From JAIBCC01 sp963763855 (lineage in GTDB: Bacteria > Acidobacteriota > Blastocatellia > Pyrinomonadales > Pyrinomonadaceae), in contig CAVXPU010000005.1 of assembly GCA_963763855.1 (NCBI GenBank), positions 1,860,001 to 1,924,000 on the forward strand: a DNA stretch of 64,000 nt, read 5' to 3'. Shown piece after piece: positions 8,158 to 15,836 of this stretch; the first letter of the stretch is position 1, and each line of letters starts with the position of its first letter. The notes beneath the pieces are model-generated. The model was not told the origin of the DNA. It was given only the letters and a program-made list of their open reading frames with translations, and did no database searches. A program made the translations under genes and the position numbers.

Positions 8158-8745
8158 ATGGCAATTGAAGTAGCAGGCAAAAAGCCGATAGGGCTTGAAA
8201 AAGTTAAATTGGAGAATCAATCGACTATTGATTTACCAAAAAAGACCGACGAGAATATTCAAAATATCTTGGATTTTTTACCAACAGAACATATCCGCGG
8301 ACTGGATAGAATAAAAATTGTTGATTTTATTAATACATCCGCAATGAAAACGGCAATGCCGATAAAGGGTGATCTGCCCGGGCTTTATCATCCCAAACAG
8401 CAGAATCAAAGTGCTTATTTAGAAATATCTGCTGGGGCTTTACTTCAGCCAACTGAAGGCTTTGCCAAAAAATATATGGCGAAGCAATCATTTAAAGGTA
8501 ATTTGGCGGGAATAATTTTTTCCCTCGTTGGGCAACATTACTATTTAACGCTCCGGCATTCTGTAAAAAGACAAAATTTGGAGCCACAAATCCGGCAGTA
8601 TGCGGAGAAAAATTTGAAATCATGGAGCGAAAAGCAGAATTCAAATTCGAAGCGAGCAAAACTCCTCAAACCTCTTCAGCCGTATTTTGAGCGACTTGCT
8701 AAATGGTTGAATAAAAAAGCTCTTAAGGCTCAAAAAGGTAAGTAA
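8158..8745 (+). CDS. Conserved hypothetical protein, possibly a degenerate zinc-peptidase-like fold
   Basis: This 195-residue, lysine-rich protein without signal peptide or membrane segment is not recognised with confidence. The central stretch GIIFSLVGQHYYLTLRHSV has the look of a metallopeptidase active-site helix (HExxH followed by another His), but the first His and the Glu are replaced by Leu and Val. Both termini are basic, with a predicted helical C-terminus (KWLNKKALKAQKGK). It is first in a plus-strand run with EVE, GNAT and ATP-grasp genes, 24 bases ahead of EVE, so co-transcription is likely. The peptidase resemblance is speculative. Confidence 0.55.
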   Translation: MAIEVAGKKPIGLEKVKLENQSTIDLPKKTDENIQNILDFLPTEHIRGLDRIKIVDFINTSAMKTAMPIKGDLPGLYHPKQQNQSAYLEISAGALLQPTEGFAKKYMAKQSFKGNLAGIIFSLVGQHYYLTLRHSVKRQNLEPQIRQYAEKNLKSWSEKQNSNSKRAKLLKPLQPYFERLAKWLNKKALKAQKGK

Positions 8746-8769
8746 CGTAAATCACAAGGAAGATTAAAA

Positions 8770-9170
8770 ATGAATTTTTGGTTAGTAAAGCAGGAGCCAG
8801 AGGCTTATTCGTTTGACGATTTAGTAAAAGACGGCAAAACCGATTGGACAGGCGTCCGGAATTTTCAAGCTCGGAACAATTTGCAGGCGATGAAATTGGC
8901 GATAAAGTTTTGTTTTATCATTCAATTTCTGAAAAATCTGTCGTCGGATTAACCGAAGTTTCACGCGAAAGCTTTCCGGATCCAACGGATGAAAAATGGT
9001 TTGCAGTTGAAATAAAGCCGATTCAGAAATTGCCTAAACCCGTAACGCTAGAACAAATTAAAGGCGAAGCAGGTCTCCAAAATATCGCCTTGATAAAACA
9101 ATCGAGGCTTTCCGTGATGCCTTTAACTGAAGGCGAATTTGACGTAATCCTGAAGCTAGCGAATCAATAA
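8770..9170 (+). pseudogene. EVE domain protein, broken by a one-base frameshift
   Basis: The first 43 codons read MNFWLVKQEPEAYSFDDLVK...VRNFQARNNLQAM in one frame. The rest (GDKVLFYHSISEKSVVGLTE ... QSRLSVMPLTEGEF) continues in the next. Together they make a normal 133-residue EVE domain, a PUA-like fold thought to read modified bases. The break is at AAA 8893-8895, where one more A would restore the frame (MK-I-GDKV). A deletion in a homopolymer is typical of sequencing error, so the gene may be intact in the organism. It lies between an unrecognised gene and a GNAT. Confidence 0.85.
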
Positions 9171-9176
9171 CGATTG

Positions 9177-9662
9177 ATGAATATTACTATAGAAAGAGCT
9201 TCAGCAAATGAGTTACCGGATGTTGCCGGCGTTTTGCAGGAAGTCGCCAATTGGCTTGCAAATAAAGGCGAAAAGCTTTGGGAAGCTAACGAATTGGCAC
9301 CGGATAAGATTGAAAATCAAGTATCAGACGGAATGTTTTGGCTTGCGAGAATTGACGGTGAAATTGCGGGTTGTATCCGTTTTCAGACGGAAGACGAGGA
9401 ATATTGGGGAGATGTTCCGCATAGCGATTCGGCGTTTGTCCATCGAGTTGCGGTGAAAAGAAGATTTGCGGGTCAAGGCGTCGCGATTGCAATGCTGGAC
9501 TGGGCAAAGGAAAAGGCTAAATCATTGGATAAAAGGTATTTACGACTTGATTGCGATCAGCGGGAAAAGCTTTGCAGATTTTATGAGGGGCAGGGTTTCA
9601 AATTTCACAGCGAAAAGATTAGAGAGCCATATACAGTAAATCGGTATCAATTTGAATTGTAA
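9177..9662 (+). CDS. GNAT family N-acetyltransferase
   Basis: A 161-residue acyltransferase with the GNAT order: beta-sheet region with WLARIDGEIAGCIRFQ, then VHRVAVKRRFAGQGVAIAML carrying the acetyl-CoA pyrophosphate loop (RRFAGQG), LRLDCDQ and the terminal FYEGQGF block. The substrate is unknown. ATG at 9177 was preferred over the TTG directly before it. It follows the EVE gene by six bases and precedes the ATP-grasp gene by six, so it is probably part of one transcript. This close pairing with an amide-bond-forming enzyme type suggests a shared small-molecule or peptide substrate, but that is only context. Confidence 0.85.
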   Translation: MNITIERASANELPDVAGVLQEVANWLANKGEKLWEANELAPDKIENQVSDGMFWLARIDGEIAGCIRFQTEDEEYWGDVPHSDSAFVHRVAVKRRFAGQGVAIAMLDWAKEKAKSLDKRYLRLDCDQREKLCRFYEGQGFKFHSEKIREPYTVNRYQFEL

Positions 9663-9668
9663 AAAAGT

Positions 9669-11015
9669 ATGTTAAAGGAAGCCGTCGAATATTACCATAA
9701 ACTCTTAGAAGACATTGAGTTAGCTGAAACTTCCCGAAAAATGCTCGATGAGAAATTAGACGAAGCACGTTTGATTTTTGGCGGACGAAGACTTTCGCCG
9801 TATTTGCGTCCTCATTTTGTTTTAGAATCAGATTGGAAGCGTATTTCGGCTATTTGTGAAACCATTTTCGGAGCGTTGGATAAGGTCAGAATTGCTGCAA
9901 TCGGCAATAATGAGCTACTGGATGAACTTGGAATTACTGAGATCGAGCGTGATTTGGTGTCGATTGACCAAAAATATTCGATGGTTTCGCCGACCGCACG
10001 GCTTGATTCATTTCTCACCGCTGATGCTTATTCGTTTGTTGAACTCAACGGCGAATCGCCGGCAGGAATTGCTTTTTCGGATTCAGCAAGTAAGATTTTT
10101 TTGGATCTACCGATAATGCAGAAATTCGCTGAAAAGTACGTGTTTCGAACTCTTGAAGGCTCCACCAAAATGCTCGACGTTTTACTTCGGGCTTATCATG
10201 AATTTCTTGGTGAAAAACCAAAAACGCCGCCAACTATTGCAATCATTGATCTTAAAGACTTACCAACGATCAAGGAATTTGAATTATTCCGCGATTATTT
10301 TATTTCTGAGGGCTATCCTTCGATAATTTGCTCGCCTGAAGAGGTTGAATTTTCCAACGGTAAACTTCGCTGTGGCGAAACGGTAATTGATATTATTTAT
10401 AAACGTCTTTTGGTCAATGAGTATTTGCCGATTATGGAAAAATATCCGGCGATTGTGGACGCATATCGAGCCGGAGCGGTCTGCATGGTCAATAGTTTTC
10501 AATCGAAAATCATCCATAAAAAAGCCATTTTCGCTGTTTTGACAAACGAACGCTACGGACATCTTTTTGATTCGAATGAGCTTGATAAAATTGAAGCACA
10601 CGTGCCTTGGACTAGAAATTTTCGCAATGAAACGACCGTAAACAAAGGTGAAACGATAGATTTGATCGAATGGACTCGGGCGAATAAATCTAAATTGGTG
10701 TTAAAGCCAAATGATGATTACGGCGGACACGGAATCTACATAGGTTGGATTTCTGATGAAAAAGATTGGGATTCAGCGATTAATGACGCTTTAGAAAAAG
10801 GCGATTATTTGGTGCAAGAACGTGTAAAAACTTCCAGAGAATTATTTCCAATGCTTGATGGCGATAAAATCATCATGAGCGAGCAACTCGTAGATTTAGA
10901 TCCTCTATTATTCTACGGTAAAGTAGGATCGGCATTTACAAGGCTTTCAACGACGGAGCTTGCCAATGTCTCGTCCGGCGGCGGAATGGTGCCAACTTTT
11001 ATTTTGAAAGACTAG
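9669..11015 (+). CDS. Circularly permuted ATP-grasp family protein
   Basis: This 448-residue soluble protein resembles the circularly permuted ATP-grasp (glutathionylspermidine-synthase-like) group, enzymes that form amide bonds through acyl phosphates. Supporting blocks are FVELNGESPAG (acidic, Asn-containing metal region), DIIYKRLLVNEYLP, the long VLKPNDDYGGHGIYIG loop that contacts ATP, DYLVQERV, and the C-terminal GSAFTRLST...NVSSGGG typical of this family. The acceptor and donor are unknown. It ends a four-gene run and converges with the glycosyltransferase gene, with only four bases between stop codons. Confidence 0.75.
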   Translation: MLKEAVEYYHKLLEDIELAETSRKMLDEKLDEARLIFGGRRLSPYLRPHFVLESDWKRISAICETIFGALDKVRIAAIGNNELLDELGITEIERDLVSIDQKYSMVSPTARLDSFLTADAYSFVELNGESPAGIAFSDSASKIFLDLPIMQKFAEKYVFRTLEGSTKMLDVLLRAYHEFLGEKPKTPPTIAIIDLKDLPTIKEFELFRDYFISEGYPSIICSPEEVEFSNGKLRCGETVIDIIYKRLLVNEYLPIMEKYPAIVDAYRAGAVCMVNSFQSKIIHKKAIFAVLTNERYGHLFDSNELDKIEAHVPWTRNFRNETTVNKGETIDLIEWTRANKSKLVLKPNDDYGGHGIYIGWISDEKDWDSAINDALEKGDYLVQERVKTSRELFPMLDGDKIIMSEQLVDLDPLLFYGKVGSAFTRLSTTELANVSSGGGMVPTFILKD

Positions 11016-11019
11016 CCAT

Positions 11020-12144
11020 TTAAAAATTAGCTAGTTTGTTCACTATATCTCTCGCTGCATTTGGTTTGGCAAACTCTAAAGCCTTTTTTTGCATAGCCTT
11101 AAATCTCTCGGGCTGAGAAAGCAGTTTATCAATTTTATAAGCCAAGGTTGGCAAATTATTACAGCGAATCGCACAACCTTCTTCGAGTAAATGATCTGAA
11201 TTTCTTTCTTCCTGACCCGGAATTGGATTCACAACTACAAAAACCAAACCCTTTGCGAGTGCCTCACATGTAGTTAGACCGCCGGGTTTTCCGACAATAA
11301 TATCTGCTGCAGACATGTATTCGTCCATTTCGCGTGTGAAGCCGATTGGTTTGAAAATTACATCTGATTTTTTCATCAATTCGGCACTAATTTTTTCCAG
11401 TTTTGCTTTTAATTCTTCATTCTTTCCACACAAAGCCAGAACTTGCGAAGGCGTAGTTAATTCCGCCAGAGCCTGCAAAGTATGTTCAATTTTACCTACA
11501 CCAAAACCGCCGGCTGAAACTAAAATCGTGATGCGGTCTATTTCTAAACCATATTTTTTTCGCATCTCAATTTTATCTTTCTTTTCAGCAAAAATTGGAT
11601 CGATCGGAATGCCCGAAACAGTTAATTTGCTCTCGTCAATCCCAATTTTCCCCAAATGGACGCGAGTTTCTTCCATCGCGACAAAATACTGTTCATAATG
11701 GTGACAGAGCCAAAGTGCGTGTGCGTCAAAGTCTGTCACAACAATAACTTGCGGACACTCAATCTTCTTTTTTCCTTTGAGCCATGAGATAATTTCAGCG
11801 GGTAGAAAGTGAGTGCAAACGGCTATATCAGGCTGATAATCATGAAAGTATTTCACAAAAGGCAGCGTATTTAATCGATCTAATGCAAGCCGACGCTTTT
11901 CGTTTTCCCAAGGTTTATCAAGCGAATCATACATCCAACCCAAAACTTCGGGCATGTTATTCACCATATCAAGGTACGCTTTGCCGTAAAGCCTGCGAAA
12001 TAGGGGGTTTGTATATTGCAAAACATCGATATTTCGCACTTCTTCAGCTGCATTCATCTGCTTAAACGTTTTTTCGAGGGCTTCCGCAGCACGTAAATGT
12101 CCGGCTCCAACCGAAGCTGACAATATCAAGACTTTTTTGAACAT
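11020..12144 (-). CDS. MGDG-synthase/UgtP-type glycosyltransferase
   Basis: A 374-residue GT28/GT-B glycosyltransferase of the group making glycosyl-diacylglycerols or acting like MurG. The N-terminal domain starts MFKKVLILSASVGAGHLRAA (GxGH motif), the middle has VVTDFDAHALWL, and the C-domain has ILVSAGGFGVGKIE and the sugar-nucleotide site DIIVGKPGGLTTCEALAKGL with NPIPGQEERN. It probably works at the inner face of the membrane on diacylglycerol or another lipid acceptor. An ATG five codons further upstream (12159) is possible; neither has a good ribosome binding site. It is divergent from the EamA gene. Confidence 0.82.
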   Translation of the reverse strand: MFKKVLILSASVGAGHLRAAEALEKTFKQMNAAEEVRNIDVLQYTNPLFRRLYGKAYLDMVNNMPEVLGWMYDSLDKPWENEKRRLALDRLNTLPFVKYFHDYQPDIAVCTHFLPAEIISWLKGKKKIECPQVIVVTDFDAHALWLCHHYEQYFVAMEETRVHLGKIGIDESKLTVSGIPIDPIFAEKKDKIEMRKKYGLEIDRITILVSAGGFGVGKIEHTLQALAELTTPSQVLALCGKNEELKAKLEKISAELMKKSDVIFKPIGFTREMDEYMSAADIIVGKPGGLTTCEALAKGLVFVVVNPIPGQEERNSDHLLEEGCAIRCNNLPTLAYKIDKLLSQPERFKAMQKKALEFAKPNAARDIVNKLANF

Positions 12145-12176
12145 AATTGCTACAATCATACATTTTACGAGGTATT

Positions 12177-13070
12177 TTGGAAACAGAAAATCAGTCTAGT
12201 TTTATAAGCGTAGGAGCAAAAGCGATGTTAGTATCAGCTTTTTCTTTTGCGTTGATGAATATTTTTGTCAAAAAGCTTTCGCATTTGCCGGCGATGGAAG
12301 TTGTCTTTTTCCGCTGCATTGTGTCAGCAATAGCTTGTCTGATTTCATTGCGAGGCAGTCAGACTAATCTATTGGGAAATAATCGTTTATATCTATTTCT
12401 ACGCGGTGCTTCGGGAACTCTGGCATTGTTTTGCTTTTTCGTCACGATCCAAAATGTTCCCCTCGCTAGTGGAGTGACTCTTTCGTATCTTTCACCTATT
12501 TTTACTACCGTTTTGGCAATTTTCTTACTCGGCGAAAAGGTCAAGAGTTTTCAGTGGATTTTTTACGCAGTTTCGTTTCTAGGTGTTTTTGTCATTAAAG
12601 GTTTTGACGCAAATTTTCCCACAATTTATTTCATCACAGGACTTTCCGCTGCCTTTTTTTCGGGCGTTGCGTATAATCTAGTACGGAGTCTGAAAGGCAC
12701 CGAGCATCCGCTGGTAATTGTTTTTCAATTTCAAATCGTTGGCATAATTGCCGGATTTATTTACATTTTATTCGATTGGAAAATGCCGATTGGCTTGGAC
12801 TGGATCTACCTGGTTGCTACAGGGATTTTGACGCAAATCGGACAAGTTTTTCTAACCAAAGCTTTGCAGTCCGAAGCCGTCGGGAGAGTTTCAATAATCA
12901 ATTACACGGGAGTTATCTACGCGATCCTTTTCGGTTGGTTGGTATTCGGTGAAATCTACACGATTCAAACACTTATCGGAATTTCTCTCGTAATCGGGGG
13001 AGTTGTTTTAAGTGTAATGTACAACAAAAGGCAAGACGCGATTTTGTTGGATGAAAACCCGGTAGCATAA
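12177..13070 (+). CDS. EamA family (DMT superfamily) transporter
   Basis: About ten hydrophobic helices in two EamA repeats, the usual architecture of drug/metabolite exporters; the substrate is unknown. The first repeat begins ALMNIFVKKLSHLPAMEVVFFR and the second ends GVIYAILFGWLVFGE...GGVVLSVMY. The start is uncertain: TTG at 12177 follows GAGGT and leaves a full first helix, whereas ATG at 12225 has an AGGAG site 8 bases upstream but shortens that helix; a farther TTG at 12147 has no site. The stop overlaps the next gene's ATG, so the two are probably translated together. Confidence 0.82.
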   Translation: METENQSSFISVGAKAMLVSAFSFALMNIFVKKLSHLPAMEVVFFRCIVSAIACLISLRGSQTNLLGNNRLYLFLRGASGTLALFCFFVTIQNVPLASGVTLSYLSPIFTTVLAIFLLGEKVKSFQWIFYAVSFLGVFVIKGFDANFPTIYFITGLSAAFFSGVAYNLVRSLKGTEHPLVIVFQFQIVGIIAGFIYILFDWKMPIGLDWIYLVATGILTQIGQVFLTKALQSEAVGRVSIINYTGVIYAILFGWLVFGEIYTIQTLIGISLVIGGVVLSVMYNKRQDAILLDENPVA

Positions 13071-13483
13071 TGATTAAAAGACGAAAACTCCATCAGATAA
13101 CGTTTTTGTTAGCGGGAATTTACAACATTTGTTGGGGATTATGGGTCAGCATTGACCCGAATTGGCTCTTTCGTTTCGCCAAAATGGAACTGCCAAATTA
13201 TCCTGAAATATTCGTCTGCGTAGGAATGATCGTTGGATTATACGGGGTAGTTTATTTGGAAATTGCCCGCAAATTAGAAAAAAGCTTTATGTTGGCATTG
13301 GTTGGATTTGTGGGGAAAATACTCGGTCCGATGGGTATTTTTTACTATATTTATCTTGGCAAATGGACGTTTAATGCTCTAATAATGAATCTGACCAACG
13401 ATTTTATTTGGCTCATTCCTTTTGCGATTTATCTCTACGATTCTTGGGGTTTTTATAGGATGGATTTAAATGAACGAAGTTGA
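13070..13483 (+). CDS. Small four-helix membrane protein, function unknown
   Basis: A 137-residue protein with four likely membrane segments (ITFLLAGIYNICWGLWVSI, IFVCVGMIVGLYGVVYLEIA, MLALVGFVGKILGPMGIFYY and NDFIWLIPFAIYLYDSW). No family is named with confidence. The start ATG overlaps the EamA stop (TAATG) and its own 3' end overlaps the CoA-binding gene by 14 bases, so it is embedded in a tightly coupled operon running to DUF3574. Confidence 0.65.
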   Translation: MIKRRKLHQITFLLAGIYNICWGLWVSIDPNWLFRFAKMELPNYPEIFVCVGMIVGLYGVVYLEIARKLEKSFMLALVGFVGKILGPMGIFYYIYLGKWTFNALIMNLTNDFIWLIPFAIYLYDSWGFYRMDLNERS

Positions 13484-13877
13484 AACTATTAAACAAATTT
13501 TAGACGAATGCAAAACTATTGCAGTAGTTGGATTATCTTCAAATCCCATTCGTCCGTCGCACGGTGTCGCTGCTTATATGCAAAAGAAAGGCTATCGCAT
13601 AATTCCCGTAAATCCCTTTGAAACAGAAGTTTTAGGTGAAAAATCATACTCAAATTTAGCAGAAGTTCCGGTTAAAATTGACCTTGTTGATATTTTCCGT
13701 CGCTCCGAAGAAGCTGGAATCGTTGTTGACGAAGCGATAAAAAGTGGTGCAAAAGCAGTTTGGCTCCAAGAAGGCGTGATTGATAACGAAGCCGCCAAAC
13801 GGGCAGAAGATGCAGGGCTTTTAGTAGCAATGGATTTATGCTGGCTCAAAGAACATTATCGGTATGGAAACAGTTAA
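13470..13877 (+). CDS. CoA-binding domain protein (YccU-like)
   Basis: A 135-residue single-domain Rossmann protein like the CoA-binding domain of succinyl-CoA synthetase alpha. It has the TIAVVGLSSNPIRPSHGVA nucleotide loop, GYRIIPVNPFE, VDIFRRSEE and AVWLQEGVIDNEAA, ending in MDLCWLKEHYR. Stand-alone members bind CoA in vitro but have no agreed role. It overlaps both neighbours (14 bases each side), which supports co-translation within the EamA-to-DUF3574 operon. Confidence 0.85.
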   Translation: MNEVETIKQILDECKTIAVVGLSSNPIRPSHGVAAYMQKKGYRIIPVNPFETEVLGEKSYSNLAEVPVKIDLVDIFRRSEEAGIVVDEAIKSGAKAVWLQEGVIDNEAAKRAEDAGLLVAMDLCWLKEHYRYGNS

Positions 13878-14343
13878 AATTAAAGCAATTGCGATTACTA
13901 TCAGCGATACTCGTCAAGAAACTAATGACGTATCGGGCGAAATTTTGCTCGAATGTTTGAAAGAGATTGGAGCGGAAATCATTGAAAAGATTATTGTTAC
14001 AGATGATTATAACGGCTTAGTTGAAAATCTCAAACGATGCTCTCAAATAGCGAATTTGGTTATTACAACTGGAGGAACCGGCTTTGCCCCGCGTGATAAT
14101 ACGCCCGAAGCTACTCGAGCCGTAATCGAAAAGGAAGCACCGGGTTTGGCAGAAATGATGCGTTTTGAAACTGCAAAGATAAATCCTAAAGCCTATCTTT
14201 CGCGTGGAATTTGCGGGATTCGCGGTAAATGTTTAATAATCAATTTTCCCGGTTCAACAAAAGCTGTCAAGGAGTGTTTTGATGTTATCAAACCACTTTT
14301 GCAACACGCAATAAACTTAATTGAAGGAGAGACAAAACATTGA
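13864..14343 (+). CDS. MogA/MoaB-type molybdopterin adenylyltransferase
   Basis: This 159-residue protein belongs to the MoaB/Mog family, which adenylates molybdopterin before metal insertion. It shows AIAITISDTR at the start, the signature VITTGGTGFAPRDNTPEAT, and CLIINFPGSTKAVKECF. Whether it is catalytic MogA or the MoaB paralogue cannot be settled from sequence alone. The presence of a molybdoenzyme operon at the right end of the window gives it a plausible client. It overlaps the upstream CoA-binding gene and the downstream DUF3574 gene. Confidence 0.87.
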   Translation: METVKIKAIAITISDTRQETNDVSGEILLECLKEIGAEIIEKIIVTDDYNGLVENLKRCSQIANLVITTGGTGFAPRDNTPEATRAVIEKEAPGLAEMMRFETAKINPKAYLSRGICGIRGKCLIINFPGSTKAVKECFDVIKPLLQHAINLIEGETKH

Positions 14344-14774
14344 AAAATAACAGATTAGCCGTTTTATGTTTATTAATTACGTTTACATCCTTTGGTTTTC
14401 ACAATTCTTTTGCTCTGACTCCAATTGAACATGCCTCAACCCAAAAAGGACAAAATTACTGGCGAACAGAATTATATTTTGGCAGAGATAAAAATGACGG
14501 CACACAAGTTTCAGAAGACGAATGGGAAAGTTTTTTAGACGAATTCGTTACGCCCAGATTTCCCGCTGGTTTAACTGTTCTAGATGCCAAAGGTCAATGG
14601 AAAAATAAAGGGAAAATCATCAAAGAATCTAGCAAACTGTTGATACTGCTTTATCCCGTTAATAATCGAAAATCATCCAATCGAAAAATCGAACAAATTC
14701 GCAACGCGTATAAAAAGCGATTTAATCAATTTTCGGTAATACGGGTGGATTCGATGCAAATGGTATTTTTTTAG
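14340..14774 (+). CDS. DUF3574 family secreted protein
   Basis: A 144-residue protein with a signal peptide (LAVLCLLITFTSFGFHNSFA) and a single DUF3574-like domain, recognised by WRTELYFGRDKNDG, the conserved FLDEFVTPRFPAGLTV stretch and KLLILLYP. The biochemical role of the family is unknown. The start is TTG, placed by an AAGGAG site 11 bases upstream and by overlap with the mog stop (CATTGA). It is the last gene before the his leader; no clear terminator separates them. Confidence 0.75.
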   Translation: MKNNRLAVLCLLITFTSFGFHNSFALTPIEHASTQKGQNYWRTELYFGRDKNDGTQVSEDEWESFLDEFVTPRFPAGLTVLDAKGQWKNKGKIIKESSKLLILLYPVNNRKSSNRKIEQIRNAYKKRFNQFSVIRVDSMQMVFF

Positions 14775-14824
14775 ACTGTGCATTTGCAAAAGTAATTCCA
14801 ATGTGTTTTTAATATTAAAAAGAA

Positions 14825-14890
14825 ATGTTGAGCAAATTCAATACAATTAATCATCTCCACCATCATCGGCTGCACAACCACGCCGACTAA
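14825..14890 (+). CDS. hisL: His-rich leader peptide of the histidine operon
   Basis: A 21-codon ORF that ends 77 bases before the hisG ATG. Six of its 21 codons are His (residues 10, 12, 13, 14, 17 and 19, with HLHHH at 10-14 and HNH at 17-19 around an RL pair), the signature of leader peptides whose translation senses charged tRNA-His. A TAA ends it directly in the region that can form competing stems. No strong Shine-Dalgarno is present; a TAATAT -10-like box at 14810-14815 would place transcription start almost at the ATG. The ORF is seen directly; the regulatory role is inferred from composition and position. Confidence 0.8.
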   Translation: MLSKFNTINHLHHHRLHNHAD

Positions 14891-14950
14891 TTTCTTCTGT
14901 AAATCATTGAGATAATTTAGTTTAAGCAGCGTGAACTTGAAAAAGTTTCA
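14866..14950 (+). promoter_or_regulatory. Putative his attenuation region
   Basis: GCTGC and CACGC within the last leader codons can pair with GCAGC (14926-14930) and GCGTG (14929-14933) downstream. CGGC can also pair locally with GCCG, and a weak TGAACTT/AAGTTTCA hairpin (14932-14950) sits 18 bases before hisG. There is no run of six or more T after it, so a classical terminator is not evident and control of hisG translation is an alternative. Confidence 0.45.
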
Positions 14951-14967
14951 GGCTAGATTTGTATTTT

Positions 14968-15831
14968 ATGACCGAAAAAAAATTAAAAATTGCGATTCAA
15001 AAATCAGGGCGTTTGCACGATGATTCAATAAATTTATTGAAACAGTGCGGTATAAAATTTGGAAACGGAGTTGGCAAACTTCGGGCTGAATCAAGAAATT
15101 TTCCGATTGAAATTTATTTTTTGCGTGATGATGATATTCCAGAATATGTCTCCGATGGTGTGGCTGATGTTGGAATTGTCGGTGAAAATGTAGTTTTTGA
15201 ATCAAACAAAAAAGTTGATATTATCGAAAAACTAGGATTTGGCAAATGCCGATTATCGCTGGCAGTTCCAAAATCTTTTGACTATCAAAACCTGCAAAGC
15301 ATTGAAAATAAACGAATTGCTACTACTTATCCAAATTTACTTTCGATTTATCTAGCAGAAAATAATATCAACGCGGATATTCACACAATTAGCGGTTCCG
15401 TTGAAATTGCTCCGAGTATTGGTCTCGCGGACGCTGTATGCGATTTAGTCAGTTCGGGAAGCACTTTATTTACCAATGGCTTGCAGGAAGTTGAAACTGT
15501 GATGAATTCCGAAGCTGTTTTAATCTCACAAAACAATCTCGACGAAGATTCAAGCAAGATTTTGGCAAAACTGATGTTTCGCATTAATGCTGTAAATTCT
15601 GCCAAACAAAATAAATACATATTGCTCAATGCTCCGAATGATAAACGCTACGAGATTATTAAACTGCTTCCTGGTATCAAAAGTCCGACGATTTTACCAC
15701 TTGCTGAAAGCGGTTGGAGTTCCGTTCATTCCGTAATTAACGAAAATGATTTTTGGGAAGTTGTTGAAAAACTTAAACTTGCAGGAGCAGAAGGAATTTT
15801 GGTGCTTTCGATCGATCAAATGATTAACTAA
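14968..15831 (+). CDS. hisG: ATP phosphoribosyltransferase, long form
   Basis: This enzyme commits histidine synthesis: PRPP plus ATP gives phosphoribosyl-ATP. The 287-residue length and the C-terminal ACT-like regulatory domain (about 210-287, ending PLAESGWSSVHSVI...GAEGILVLSIDQMI) mark the self-sufficient long form that is feedback-inhibited by histidine and needs no HisZ; none is seen here. The catalytic part has LKIAIQKSGRL and SSGSTLFTNGLQEVE. ATG at 14968 was chosen because it aligns with the family start. It is first in an eight-gene operon with the biosynthetic order GDCBHAF(IE). Confidence 0.95.
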   Translation: MTEKKLKIAIQKSGRLHDDSINLLKQCGIKFGNGVGKLRAESRNFPIEIYFLRDDDIPEYVSDGVADVGIVGENVVFESNKKVDIIEKLGFGKCRLSLAVPKSFDYQNLQSIENKRIATTYPNLLSIYLAENNINADIHTISGSVEIAPSIGLADAVCDLVSSGSTLFTNGLQEVETVMNSEAVLISQNNLDEDSSKILAKLMFRINAVNSAKQNKYILLNAPNDKRYEIIKLLPGIKSPTILPLAESGWSSVHSVINENDFWEVVEKLKLAGAEGILVLSIDQMIN

Positions 15832-15836
15832 ATTAT

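Noticed and set aside
12147..12176. TTG at 12147 as the EamA start
   Set aside because: There is no ribosome binding site, and it would overlap the start region of the divergent glycosyltransferase gene; a better TTG or ATG lies downstream.
14932..14968. Classical Rho-independent attenuator before hisG
   Set aside because: The hairpin is weak and has no long T run, so it was reported only as a possible regulatory stem.
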